A stretch of 64,000 bases of DNA from the NCBI RefSeq assembly GCF_008329605.1, contig NZ_NPKO01000008.1, forward strand, positions 62,001 to 126,000. Reading direction: 5' to 3'. The notes under the pieces were generated by a model. That model saw only the letters and a list, made by a program, of their open reading frames with translations. It had not been told where the DNA came from and did not search any database. The stretch comes from Mycolicibacterium sp. P9-64 (GTDB lineage Bacteria > Actinomycetota > Actinomycetes > Mycobacteriales > Mycobacteriaceae). Both the position numbers and the translations under genes were made by a program. Shown here in pieces: positions 55,361 to 63,266 of the stretch. How positions within the stretch are numbered: position 1 is the first letter of the stretch; every line of letters starts with the position of its first letter.

Positions 55361-55759
55361 CGGAGCACGCAATTGGTCCGGTGATCTTGGCCAATGGACG
55401 GAGCCGCTTGATTCGCCAGACCGTTGGTCGCGTCGAGACCGTGGGTGCTGGCGTCACCGTCGGCCGATGCCGGCGTTGATCGGCGCCTCCCGGGTGTACG
55501 CCACCTGCAGGAATTCGGTCGGCGGCTTTCCGGTCAGCGCGACCGCGCCGACGTGATTGCCCACCCACGCGCTCGCATCATGCCCGTCCGTCGACGGCTC
55601 CTGACGGGGGAGTTCTCGCTCGTTGGACCGTCGAGTTGATCCTCAAACCTGCAGTCCGGGCGCCCGAGCCCCGGGCTGCAGCCCCAGTGGCTATCGAACT
55701 GCCTCGTAGGTTGCGGTTTCTACGGCGTCCGCTGGCGTCGAATGCAGCGACGCTTCGTC
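55361..55759. other. Gene-free stretch after the tRNA
   Basis: About 400 bases between the tRNA and the promoter of the tandem lipoprotein genes. No open frame here shows a credible start, ribosome site and protein-like composition. The left half is GC-rich like coding DNA and could be a decayed gene; the right end turns AT-rich toward the promoter. Confidence 0.5.
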
Positions 55760-55789
55760 TTGACTGCAAGGAAATCTGGACGATATAGT
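55760..55789 (+). promoter_or_regulatory. SigA-type promoter of the tandem lipoprotein genes
   Basis: TTGACT (55760-55765) and TATAGT (55784-55789) are separated by 18 bases. This is the best housekeeping-type promoter in the window. It lies 47 bases upstream of the first lipoprotein start codon. Confidence 0.7.
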
Positions 55790-55836
55790 TCAATTCATTC
55801 TCAGATTGTCCACAGCGTACGGATTAGGACGGCATC

Positions 55837-56103
55837 ATGAAGCACGTGCTCCTCACTCGCCGCGTCGCCGCGGGCCTCGGCATCGCCGCCGTCGTTTCGA
55901 TGGGTGCCCTGACCGCCTGTGGCGGTGGCGGCAAGGAAAGCCCGTCGAGCACCACGCCAACCACTACCTCGACCAGCACCTCGGCCCCGACGGTGTCGCC
56001 CACCGAGAAGAGCCTCAATCCCACCGGTGGCAATCTCTTCACCCCGCCGGTCAAGGCGCCGCCGGCACCCACCGGTGTCCCCGGCACCAACCACACTGGC
56101 TAA
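55837..56103 (+). CDS. Small lipoprotein, copy 1
   Basis: This 88-residue protein has a signal peptide with lipobox LTAC, then a Gly/Ser/Thr-rich linker (GGGGKESPSSTTPTTTSTST) and a Pro-rich end (NLFTPPVKAPPAPTGVPG). There is no folded domain. It is nearly identical to copy 2. It may be a surface-exposed or sorting peptide. The strong promoter upstream suggests high expression. Confidence 0.75.
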   Translation: MKHVLLTRRVAAGLGIAAVVSMGALTACGGGGKESPSSTTPTTTSTSTSAPTVSPTEKSLNPTGGNLFTPPVKAPPAPTGVPGTNHTG

Positions 56104-56383
56104 TCAGAACCGACCTCATCGTTTCCGTCAACCAAGACAGGACCGCACCATGAAAGATCGTCAGCTGACTCGCCGCGTCGCCGCGGGCCTCGGCATCGCC
56201 GCCGTCGTTTCGATGGGTGCCCTGACCGCCTGTGGCGGTGGCGGCAAGGAAAGCCCGTCGAGCACCACGCCAACCACTACCTCGACCAGCACCTCGGCGC
56301 CGACAGTGTCGCCCACCGAGAAGAGCCTCAATCCCACCGGTGGCAATCTCTTCACCCCGCCGGTCAAGGCGCCGTCTGCGCCC
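55852..56383 (+). repeat. Tandem duplication, ~215-bp unit at 313-bp offset
   Basis: Bases 55855-56070 recur at 56168-56383 with very few changes, some silent (for example CCCCGACGG versus GCCGACAG). The two copies code for the bodies of the two small lipoproteins. The first codons and the last few codons differ. Confidence 0.85.
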
Positions 56384-56410
56384 ACTGCGATCCCGGGTAC
56401 GCACAACTAA
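56150..56410 (+). CDS. Small lipoprotein, copy 2
   Basis: This 86-residue protein is a copy of the preceding gene. Residues 6 to ~74 are the same (LTRRVAAGLGIAAVVSMGAL ... NPTGGNLFTPPVKAP). It differs at the N-terminus (MKDRQ versus MKHVL) and in the last ten residues. It is followed by a perfect terminator hairpin. It is likely co-transcribed with copy 1, 46 bases upstream. Confidence 0.75.
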   Translation: MKDRQLTRRVAAGLGIAAVVSMGALTACGGGGKESPSSTTPTTTSTSTSAPTVSPTEKSLNPTGGNLFTPPVKAPSAPTAIPGTHN

Positions 56411-56423
56411 CTCGGCCATACGG

Positions 56424-56460
56424 AAGGGGCGGTCCAGTCATTCGACTGGACCGCCCCTTT
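56424..56460. terminator. Strong bidirectional terminator
   Basis: A perfect 16-bp stem (56424-56439 with 56444-56459) with a 4-base loop starts AAGGGGCGG and ends CCGCCCCTT followed by T. It separates the lipoprotein pair from the convergent TetR gene. Confidence 0.9.
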
Positions 56461-56476
56461 CGTGACTCTCGACCGC

Positions 56477-57124
56477 TCAGTCGTGGAGGGCGGCACCGTC
56501 CCGCACGAACGACGTGATGTGTCCGATCGCGGAATTCAGTGCGGTCTGCATCAGCCGCGGATCGTGCGCCGTCTGCGACAACAGATAACCCCCTTCGACG
56601 GCAGCAAGCAGGCCCGTGGCAAGCCCGGGTGCATCGATGTCGGGCCTCAGTACACCGCCGTCGCGCATCCGCTCCAGTGCTCCCGCCAGGATCGCCCGCC
56701 ACTCCGCGAAGTGCTCGGCGAGCGACGCCCGGGCCTTGTCGTCGGTGTCCGACAGTTCGGCGGCCAACGATCCGAGTTCGCATCCCCACAGGCCGTGGCG
56801 CAACGTGCAACGCTGCACCATCGCATCGCGCCATTGGTAGAGCCCGCGGAAGGAATCCACCTTCTCCAGCCGCAGCCGTTGCCACGCCAGGATCTCGTCT
56901 GCGCGCAGCGTGATGACGTCGTACACCAACTCCGTCTTGTCGGCGAAGTGTTGGTAGAACTGCGACTTGCTGGTGACACTGGCGGCCAGCACCTCGTCGA
57001 TGGTCGTCGCGGCGACCCCGCGTACGTGCATCAACTCGGCTGCAGCAAGCACGATCCGGTTGCGCGTGGCGGCGCCACGCGACGTGAGCTTCGGCCGCGA
57101 GGCGTCGGCGGAGTGCGGCTGCAT
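56477..57124 (-). CDS. TetR/AcrR family regulator
   Basis: This 215-residue protein has an N-terminal helix-turn-helix (residues ~20-65) ending in SVTSKSQFYQHFADKTELVYD, and a ligand domain of the TetR_C type. ATG 57124 is chosen; the open frame runs further up but crosses the promoter. A perfect 8-4-8 palindrome lies 20 bases upstream, a good candidate for its operator. It lies downstream of an SDR gene on the same strand, which is probably its target. Confidence 0.88.
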   Translation of the reverse strand: MQPHSADASRPKLTSRGAATRNRIVLAAAELMHVRGVAATTIDEVLAASVTSKSQFYQHFADKTELVYDVITLRADEILAWQRLRLEKVDSFRGLYQWRDAMVQRCTLRHGLWGCELGSLAAELSDTDDKARASLAEHFAEWRAILAGALERMRDGGVLRPDIDAPGLATGLLAAVEGGYLLSQTAHDPRLMQTALNSAIGHITSFVRDGAALHD

Positions 57125-57143
57125 GGCCCAACTGTAGCCCTCG

Positions 57144-57163
57144 TTTGGACGGCATCGTCCAAA
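57144..57163. promoter_or_regulatory. 8-4-8 palindrome, probable TetR operator
   Basis: TTTGGACG-GCAT-CGTCCAAA is a perfect inverted repeat. It sits between the SDR stop (57216) and the TetR start (57124), 20 bases from the latter. The arm length and spacer fit TetR operators. Confidence 0.65.
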
Positions 57164-57215
57164 TGTGTCCGTTACCGTGCCACCGGTCTCCGGAGACTGC
57201 CCATGTCCGGGATCT

Positions 57216-58016
57216 TCAGACCCACGCCCCACCGTCGACCCGCAGAGTGGCGCCGGTGACATAGGACGCGCGGTCGCTGAGGAGCCAGAGCGCGGCTTCG
57301 GCCAGTTCGTCGGGAGAGGCCATGCGCCGCAACGGAGTCTGCGCGATGAGGCGGTCGATGACACCGGGGCTCGCGGCGTCCCATTCCAGGATCATCTCGG
57401 TCAGGGTAGAGCCCGGTGCGATGGCGTTGACGCGAATGCCTTCGGGGCCGTACGTAACGGCCGCCGACTCGGTGAGGCTGTTGACCGCCCGCTTCATCGC
57501 ACCGTAGGACGGCAGTTCAGGATTGCCCATCAGGCTGCCGATGCTCGACGTGTTGAGGATCGCCCCGCGGCCGGAGGTAGCGCGGATCGCGGCGACCTCG
57601 GCGGCCATCGCGATGAACACACCCCGCAGGTTGACCTCGTAGACGCGATCGAAGTCCTCTTCGCGAACGGTGTCGAGCGGCCCCGGCGGGACGATCGTCG
57701 CGCCGTTGTTGAACGCCACGTCGAGTCTGCCGAACACCTCGACGGTCCGGTCGATCGCGGCGCGGACGCTGGCGCCGTCCGCCAGATCGCACACGGTGTA
57801 GTCGGCGCGGCCGCCGTCGGCACGGATGCCTTCGACGACGTCCGTCAGCTGGCTCTTCGTCCGCGCGGCCAACATGACCGAGGCACTCTCGCGGGCGAAC
57901 AAGCGGGCGGCCGCTGCGCCGATCCCGCGCCCAGCCCCGCTGACGAAGGCGACCTTGTCGGCCAGCATTCCCCCGCCCGTGGTCGTCGCGGCAGATGGCG
58001 TCGGTGAGGTGTTCAT
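57216..58016 (-). CDS. Short-chain dehydrogenase/reductase
   Basis: This 266-residue classical SDR has SGAGRGIG as the cofactor loop, FNNGATIV (variant of NNAG, with Gly before Ala), NTSSIGS with the catalytic Ser, YGAMK as the Tyr-x3-Lys pair, and GGAWV at the C-terminus. ATG 58016 is used; a much longer open frame upstream overlaps the opposite gene and is not real. It is probably co-regulated with the TetR gene behind it. The substrate is unknown. Confidence 0.9.
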   Translation of the reverse strand: MNTSPTPSAATTTGGGMLADKVAFVSGAGRGIGAAAARLFARESASVMLAARTKSQLTDVVEGIRADGGRADYTVCDLADGASVRAAIDRTVEVFGRLDVAFNNGATIVPPGPLDTVREEDFDRVYEVNLRGVFIAMAAEVAAIRATSGRGAILNTSSIGSLMGNPELPSYGAMKRAVNSLTESAAVTYGPEGIRVNAIAPGSTLTEMILEWDAASPGVIDRLIAQTPLRRMASPDELAEAALWLLSDRASYVTGATLRVDGGAWV

Positions 58017-58103
58017 GTCATCGACAGTGCGCGCGGACCGGTTTCGCATCCAGGTACGACCGATACCTGGATAGGGTCCACGGGGACGACGGAGGTGTTG
58101 GCC

Positions 58104-59321
58104 ATGTCCTGGCTGTACTCGAACGCCACGCGCGACGCGGTTGTGCGCAGACTGCTCGCCGGCGAGACCATCACAACGGTTTCGGCGGGCACGGGCATCG
58201 GCCGGACCACGTTGGCGCGCTGGCTGCGGGAGGCGCGCAGCGCGCCCGCCGAGGTGCCCAACGGCAAGATGGCCGACGTCACCGGTCCGGGAATCAGTGA
58301 CCGCTGGGGCGTCACCGCTACCGACCTCGGGGCGTCGGTCATCGCACCCAACGGCAAGCTGGTGTCCGTCTTCGGAGACACGTTCTCGGGCAACCGGGTT
58401 GGGGAGGGCAAGTGGCGTTCGCCGGTGGTGCTGATCGGCACCGGCGGTGCCAATGGACCCATCGTCTGGGAGCGGGCTGGTGGCCCGGACCCGGACTTCG
58501 CCGAACAGCTCTGGTTCTACGTTCACGATACGACCGGGCCGCGCTGGACCCAGGGCGGCATCAGCACCGTGCTGCCCTCGGATCTGCTGCGCGTCGACGG
58601 CACGATCTACCTGCACGCGATGGTGAATCGTGGTTTCCCCGAGGTGATCTGGACCGAGATCTGGCGATCCGACGACAGTGGGGTCACCTGGCGGCACATG
58701 GGGGAGAAGGCCAAGTTTCCGGCGACGATCCATAGCGGCTACGCCCAGTGCTGGTCGTGGGACTACGACCCCGACGACGGCTGGGTGTACGTCGTGTCGA
58801 CCGGCTTCAAGCGGGACAAGGGCATCATCCTGCGGCGGGTCCGGCCCGACGACATCGGCGATTCGGCGAAGTACTCGGGTTGGGGTTTCGCCCGCGGAAA
58901 GTGGGGCTGGGGCAACGAACCGACCCCCATCACGCCGGGCGGAGAGACGTGGGGCGAGTTGACGTTTCGCCGGCTGGAGAAGGGCGGGTGGATTCTCGGC
59001 GGGTTCGTGTCGTCGAAGTATGCGCTCGGCTACCGGGTCCTCGACGGCCCCACCGCCAACGTGTACGAGGCACCGCTCCAGCTGCCGGTCACGGGGTGTT
59101 CGTGGGCCGACGAGGACCACGCCGCGTGCCGGGTCGCCCAGCTCTATGGCGGTTACGTCATGCCAGGTTCGCGCATCGACGTCCCCGGTGGCGTCGGGTT
59201 GGTGGTCTCGCAATGGAACACCGACAGCGGCTGGCCCTACCGCGCGATGCAGTTCTCGTCGACGCTGCGTGACACCCGACGACGCGATTCCGCCGATCCG
59301 ATGGACCCCATCGACTTGTAG
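58104..59321 (+). CDS. HTH domain fused to DUF4185 (GH183-type D-arabinanase-like)
   Basis: This 405-residue protein has GGAGG eight bases before ATG 58104. Residues ~6-45 (ATRDAVVRRLLAGETITTVS, then RTTLARWLREAR) form a helix-turn-helix like those of transposase or resolvase-type proteins. From ~60 to the end it is a beta-propeller-like DUF4185 domain (SVFGDTFSGNRVGEGKW, WRSDDSGVTWRHMG, LVVSQWNTDSGWPYRAMQFS). DUF4185 proteins have been reported as endo-D-arabinanases (GH183) acting on mycobacterial arabinan. No signal peptide is visible, so this one may stay inside the cell. Confidence 0.8.
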   Translation: MSWLYSNATRDAVVRRLLAGETITTVSAGTGIGRTTLARWLREARSAPAEVPNGKMADVTGPGISDRWGVTATDLGASVIAPNGKLVSVFGDTFSGNRVGEGKWRSPVVLIGTGGANGPIVWERAGGPDPDFAEQLWFYVHDTTGPRWTQGGISTVLPSDLLRVDGTIYLHAMVNRGFPEVIWTEIWRSDDSGVTWRHMGEKAKFPATIHSGYAQCWSWDYDPDDGWVYVVSTGFKRDKGIILRRVRPDDIGDSAKYSGWGFARGKWGWGNEPTPITPGGETWGELTFRRLEKGGWILGGFVSSKYALGYRVLDGPTANVYEAPLQLPVTGCSWADEDHAACRVAQLYGGYVMPGSRIDVPGGVGLVVSQWNTDSGWPYRAMQFSSTLRDTRRRDSADPMDPIDL

Positions 59322-59373
59322 CCAGGTGCGAGTGATGCCTGGCTAACCTGACGACTCTGCGCACAATGGATGC

Positions 59374-60225
59374 ATGGACAGGCGAGAACTCGGTGCGTTC
59401 CTGCGCAGCAGGCGCGAACGCATCGATCCAGCCGACGTGGGATTGCCCGCTGGTCCCCGACGGAGGACGCCGGGTCTGCGGCGCGACGAGGTCGCGCATC
59501 TGGCCTTCATCTCCACCGAGTACTACACCCGGCTGGAGCAGGCCCGTTCCCCGCACCCGTCGCGTGAAGTGCTGGCCGGGCTGGCGCGCGCCCTGCGGAT
59601 GTCCGACGCCGAAGCCGGCCACCTCCACCGCCTCGCGGGCATCGAGCCGGCCCCACCGCTGGGGCCGCCGCGCGTCGTCCGCCAGAGCATCCTCGATCTG
59701 CTTGCGCGACTGCCTCACGCCGCGGCCATCGTCATCTCGGCGACGTACGAGGTGTTGGCGTGGAACGACCTGGCATGCGCACTGATGGAAGACTTCTCCG
59801 CGCTGACGCCGCGGGAGCGCAACCTGGCCAGGCGCGCATTCCTCGGACCGCACCCCGAGGGCAGGCGGTTATACGGCGTCTCCGATGCCGACGCGTTCGC
59901 CAGAACGTGTGCCCTGCACCTGCGCACCGCCGTCACGCGATACCCCGACGACCCCGACACCACTCAGCTGATCGCCGAATTACGCTCCGGTAGTCCGGAA
60001 TTCGCCGAGCTATGGGACGCTCACGACGTCGGTGCCAGGCCCACGCTGTGCAAGACGTTCACGCACCCGGCGGTCGGACCGGTGAGCGTGAACTGCGACG
60101 CACTCGACATCGCCGACCGCGACCAGCGGATGGTGATCTACACCGCCGAGCCCGGTTCACGGTCCGAGGAAGCGCTGCGGTTGCTATCGGTGGTCGGCAC
60201 ACAACGCATGGATGTCCCGGGCTGA
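59374..60225 (+). CDS. XRE-family regulator with MmyB-like ligand domain
   Basis: This 283-residue protein has an N-terminal HTH with the family block RRTPGLRRDEVAHLAFIST followed by EYYTRLEQARSPHPS, then a PAS-like MmyB ligand domain with AIVISATYEVLAWNDLACAL and GARPTLCKTFTHPAVGPV. Such regulators are very common in actinobacteria and are often encoded next to the dehydrogenase they control. The gene is isolated here; it lies 52 bases after the arabinanase-like gene on the same strand. The target is unknown. Confidence 0.9.
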   Translation: MDRRELGAFLRSRRERIDPADVGLPAGPRRRTPGLRRDEVAHLAFISTEYYTRLEQARSPHPSREVLAGLARALRMSDAEAGHLHRLAGIEPAPPLGPPRVVRQSILDLLARLPHAAAIVISATYEVLAWNDLACALMEDFSALTPRERNLARRAFLGPHPEGRRLYGVSDADAFARTCALHLRTAVTRYPDDPDTTQLIAELRSGSPEFAELWDAHDVGARPTLCKTFTHPAVGPVSVNCDALDIADRDQRMVIYTAEPGSRSEEALRLLSVVGTQRMDVPG

Positions 60226-60275
60226 CCGTCTTGGGACATCTGTACACAGACGAACTGCCCGAACCTCAATGGACC
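60226..60275. other. Start of a ~480-base intergenic region (60226-60706)
   Basis: Between the XRE gene and the acidic small protein gene the only supported content is the 50-residue minus-strand candidate at 60276-60428. The stretch 60429-60706 is AT-richer in its first part (promoter-like, with a TATAC box at about 60440) and otherwise shows no credible gene. Confidence 0.45.
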
Positions 60276-60428
60276 TCAGAGGTTGCTCGCGCTCGTCACG
60301 CACGCGCCGTCGTGGTCGGAGCCGCAGCTCGATCCTTGCTGTTGATGTGTGGGTGCTTCGGAGTGCGTCACCGGGGCAAACGCAAGGTACAGGACAAATA
60401 CGGTTATCAAGACCAATACTCGCACCAT
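60276..60428 (-). CDS. Candidate 50-residue secreted peptide
   Basis: This frame begins with a hydrophobic signal-like segment (MVRVLVLITVFVLYLAFAPV) and continues with a short polar part holding two Cys (SSCGSDHDGACV). There is no clear ribosome site. TTATACGAT ends about nine bases before the ATG, which would give a leaderless transcript, common in mycobacteria. The composition is protein-like, but the evidence is thin. Confidence 0.4.
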   Translation of the reverse strand: MVRVLVLITVFVLYLAFAPVTHSEAPTHQQQGSSCGSDHDGACVTSASNL

Positions 60429-60706
60429 GGCGGCAAATCGTATAACAGCTTGATCTTGTCCACCAGAGGTTTGCTGAGTTTGCTGCCCAGGATCTCGATC
60501 GCCCATCCTCGTGTGCAGTTCTTCGGTCGGCAGGCCCAGGCGTTGAGTTCGCGGACTGTCGCTACCCACCGCCGCGCTCCCGGGTCGACGCGGCGCGCGC
60601 TCGCGACGGGCTAGTTTCTCCAATTGCCTTCTGGTTCTTCCGCGTTCACTTGCCGGACAGGTCCCGCGTTGCAACGACTGCCCCGCCGCCAGGTACCGTG
60701 CCAGGC

Positions 60707-61009
60707 GTGCATGACGACGTGGAAACCGACGAACCATTGGTAGAGGACGAGCTCGCGGCCGACGAGGAGGAGCTGTCCGAGGAAGAGGTGAACGGACATC
60801 TGCTCTCGATACGTCGTGCCGACGGCACCGAGCTGGTGACGTTGTCCACTGCAGCGTCGGGGGAACCGTGGGCGGTGTACATGCAGCCGGGTGGCGGGGT
60901 GCAGAACGCCTACGCGGGTCCGCAGGACAACCCGCACGTGTGGGTCAACGCCGACGAGCATCACATCTCACGTGACGAGGACGGCACCTACGTCATCTGC
61001 GTCGACTGA
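60707..61009 (+). CDS. Small acidic protein of unknown function
   Basis: This ~100-residue protein starts with a very acidic part (DDVETDEPLVEDELAADEEE) and has a compact beta-rich end (HLLSIRRADGTELVTLS, NPHVWVNADEHHISRDEDG). GTG 60707 is my choice; GTG 60698 and TTG 60650 are also in frame. There is no signal peptide or membrane helix. I do not recognise it. Confidence 0.6.
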   Translation: MHDDVETDEPLVEDELAADEEELSEEEVNGHLLSIRRADGTELVTLSTAASGEPWAVYMQPGGGVQNAYAGPQDNPHVWVNADEHHISRDEDGTYVICVD

Positions 61010-61422
61010 CTCGGCGTTGACGGATCGAGTCGACTGGGGCGCCATGGAAGTAAGGGCTACACGTGATTTCGTGCCGACGGGTCACGCCTCCCGGCGCGTT
61101 CGGCGAACGCGTCGAGCGCGGCGAGGACTTCGGGTGAGCCCCACACGCGGTTGCGTGGTCCACTGCGTCACGCCATCTCCAATCCCACGCAATCGAGTTT
61201 GCTGAATTCGACTCGACGCTACCGGCGCCCGTTGGCGCCGGTAGCGCGTCGCTGCATTCACGCCCAACTGCGTCGACGCTTCGGTGCCGCATATCGCGTA
61301 GCCAACTCTGTGCGTTCGGACGAATTCAAGGCCAATTCACGCTAAGTGAAAAGTGCTGCACCGCAGAGGAATCCCAGGAGGATCCAGCGCTCGACGCGGA
61401 CGAGAATTAGCTGCCGAGGACC
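61010..61422. other. Intergenic region before the hydratase operon
   Basis: About 410 bases without a supported gene. It holds a perfect 13-bp hairpin at 61217-61246 (listed separately), and an AT-richer end near 61330-61380. A hydrophobic open frame on the minus strand at 61342-61440 has no start codon. Confidence 0.5.
61217..61246. terminator. 13-bp GC-rich hairpin
   Basis: CGCTACCGGCGCC (61217-61229) pairs perfectly with 61234-61246 around loop CGTT. There is no U run. It is the strongest hairpin in the gap and may end transcription of the small acidic gene. Confidence 0.55.
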
Positions 61423-61451
61423 TTGCGAGGGCGCCTGGGCGCTGTTAACCT
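61423..61451 (+). promoter_or_regulatory. Possible SigA promoter of the hydratase operon
   Basis: TTGCGA (61423-61428) and TAACCT (61446-61451) are 17 bases apart. They lie about 70 bases before the 41-codon leader frame. No activator or repressor site is clear. Confidence 0.4.
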
Positions 61452-61519
61452 ACGATCTTTAGGGAGTCTCGACAGGGCCCTAGGCGGATCGCTACGACGT
61501 CATTCGAGTGGAGGGCACG

Positions 61520-61645
61520 GTGGGCTGTCGGATCGAGTTCTGGCAGCCGTCGGATTTATCCCGCGAAACTCCGCATGACGGTCATATGCTGATTGCCTCC
61601 CCCGAGTTCGATATCGCCCCTGCATCGGATTTCCTCCGACCGTAA
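61520..61645 (+). CDS. Candidate 41-residue leader peptide
   Basis: A 41-codon frame starts at GTG with GGAGGG four bases upstream, encodes MGCRIEFWQPSDLSRE and ends nine bases before the ATG of the nitrile hydratase beta-like gene. The hydratase ribosome site (AAGGAAG) overlaps its stop codon. This spacing allows coupled translation. No known peptide family. Confidence 0.4.
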   Translation: MGCRIEFWQPSDLSRETPHDGHMLIASPEFDIAPASDFLRP

Positions 61646-61654
61646 GGAAGCCTC

Positions 61655-62494
61655 ATGAGTACTGCAGCAGAGCGTGCGGCACACCTGGATCTGGTGGCGC
61701 GCCTGAAGTCGTCCTACCCGGAGATCGTGGATGCGCCGACCCCGGATCTGATCGACCACGACTACTTCACCGCGTACATGAAGACCTCCCACGACGTGGG
61801 CGGCGAGCCGGACATGCCGATCAAGTACGAGAACAAGCAGTACGAGAAGTGGGAAGAACTGACCTACGTCATGTGCGAAGTCCTTGGCGCGCGCGGAATT
61901 TGGCTGTCGGAGGAGCGCCGCCGAATCGGCAACGTCGACGTCGGGCGCGCGATCTATCTCGGGCTTCCGTACTACGCGCGATGGTTGTGGGCCGTCGGCC
62001 GCGTCCTGGTGGAGAAGCACCACATCAGCCTTGGTGAGCTGAACGACCGGATGCTGGAGGTCAAGGAACGGTACGCCGGCGGCATCCAGGGCAAGACCGT
62101 GGACGCGCAGCCGAAGTTCGAAGGTGACGGCACGAACGTCAAACGCAACAGCCACCACATCGAAGCGGTCGGCAAGGGCGACCCAGGCATCTACGCAGGC
62201 AAGGCCGGACCCGCCAAGTTCAAGGTCGGTGACCCCGTGGTGGTGCGCGAGGAACCAGCCCTGTTCTACACCCGCACGCCGGAATACGTCCGCGGCGCCA
62301 AGGGGGAGATCGCCGCGCTCGCCTACGAAACCCCCGCCGCGGAGGACGAGACCTGGGACCGCCCCGACGCCAAGCCGGAATGGATGTACGTCGTTCGGTT
62401 CAACCAATCCGAGCTTTGGTACGGCTACACCGGGACCGCGAGCGACACCCTGCAGACCGAGCTTCCCGAGCGCGCACTCCTCGCCGCCAACTGA
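61655..62494 (+). CDS. Nitrile hydratase/thiocyanate hydrolase beta-type subunit
   Basis: This 279-residue protein has the helical N-terminal part of nitrile hydratase beta (YARWLWAVGRVLVEKHHISL then ELNDRMLEVKERYAGG) and the SH3-like C-terminal part (KFKVGDPVVVREE, TRTPEYVRGAKGEIAAL, MYVVRFNQSELWYG). It forms the active site together with the metal-binding alpha subunit encoded next. It is longer than usual beta subunits (~220) because of extra residues around 130-180. First clear gene of a three-gene operon. Confidence 0.88.
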   Translation: MSTAAERAAHLDLVARLKSSYPEIVDAPTPDLIDHDYFTAYMKTSHDVGGEPDMPIKYENKQYEKWEELTYVMCEVLGARGIWLSEERRRIGNVDVGRAIYLGLPYYARWLWAVGRVLVEKHHISLGELNDRMLEVKERYAGGIQGKTVDAQPKFEGDGTNVKRNSHHIEAVGKGDPGIYAGKAGPAKFKVGDPVVVREEPALFYTRTPEYVRGAKGEIAALAYETPAAEDETWDRPDAKPEWMYVVRFNQSELWYGYTGTASDTLQTELPERALLAAN

Positions 62495-62539
62495 CCCAGA
62501 ACCCGCCGAATCATCGAAGACTTGCCGAGAGGGATTCAC

Positions 62540-63247
62540 ATGACCGACCACGACCACGATCACGACCACGATCACGACCGCACCGTGAAGCCCATGGTCG
62601 ACGAGATCACCGACTTCGAAGTCCTCGAGATCGCCTTGCGCGAATTGTGCATCGAGAAGGGCATATTCACGCTCGAGGATCATCGGCACTTCACCGAGTT
62701 CGCCGAGCAGATCGGACCCACGCCCGCGGCGCGGCTGGTGGCCAGGGCGTGGCTGGACCCGGCGTTCAAGGAGCTTGCGCTCACCGACCCGATGGCCGCC
62801 AGCAAGGAGGTCGGCGTCGACTGGTTCGAACCCACCGGGTGGGGTACGCCAAGCGACTTCATGGCATTTCAGATCCTGGCGAACACACCGAAGCTGCACC
62901 ACGTGATCGTCTGCGCGCTGTGTTCGTGCTATCCGCGACCCATTCTGGGCAATTCACCGGAGTGGTACCGCACCCCCAACTACCGCCGCCGCCTGGTTCG
63001 CTCGCCCCGTCAGGTGCTCTCCGAGTTCGGGCTCTATCTGCCCGACGACGTCGAGGTCCGGGTGGAGGACTCCAACCAGAAGCACCGGTTCATGGTGATG
63101 CCCCTGCAGCCCGAGGGCACCGAAGGTTGGAGTGAGGACCAATTGGTCGAGATCATCACGCGCGACTGCCTGATCGGTGTTGCGCTGCCGAAGGCCGGCG
63201 TCACCACCAACGTCATCACCGACACCCGGCCCGCCGTCCACCCCTGA
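62540..63247 (+). CDS. Nitrile hydratase/thiocyanate hydrolase alpha-type metal subunit
   Basis: This 235-residue protein carries the metal claw VCALCSCYPRPILG, in which Cys oxidised to sulphenic and sulphinic acid binds Co(III) or Fe(III). WYRTPNYRRRLVRSPRQVL follows. The length is closer to the gamma subunit of thiocyanate hydrolase (~240) than to nitrile hydratase alpha (~205). The N-terminus is a run of Asp-His pairs (residues 3-13), which could bind cobalt. ATG 62540 follows GAGAGGG; the TTG upstream is not used. Confidence 0.9.
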   Translation: MTDHDHDHDHDHDRTVKPMVDEITDFEVLEIALRELCIEKGIFTLEDHRHFTEFAEQIGPTPAARLVARAWLDPAFKELALTDPMAASKEVGVDWFEPTGWGTPSDFMAFQILANTPKLHHVIVCALCSCYPRPILGNSPEWYRTPNYRRRLVRSPRQVLSEFGLYLPDDVEVRVEDSNQKHRFMVMPLQPEGTEGWSEDQLVEIITRDCLIGVALPKAGVTTNVITDTRPAVHP

Positions 63248-63266
63248 CCTCTAGAGGGACGAAAAC

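Noticed and set aside
58017..59213. N-terminal extension of the SDR gene to 665 codons
   Set aside because: The extension is antisense to the arabinanase-like gene, and the SDR domain starts normally after ATG 58016.
61342..61445. Membrane-helix-like frame on the minus strand (ends ILLGFLCGAALFT)
   Set aside because: A stop codon lies just upstream and no ATG, GTG or TTG start exists before the hydrophobic part.
61556..62902. 448-codon minus-strand frame over the hydratase operon
   Set aside because: It covers two clear subunit genes in the opposite strand and has no recognisable domain.
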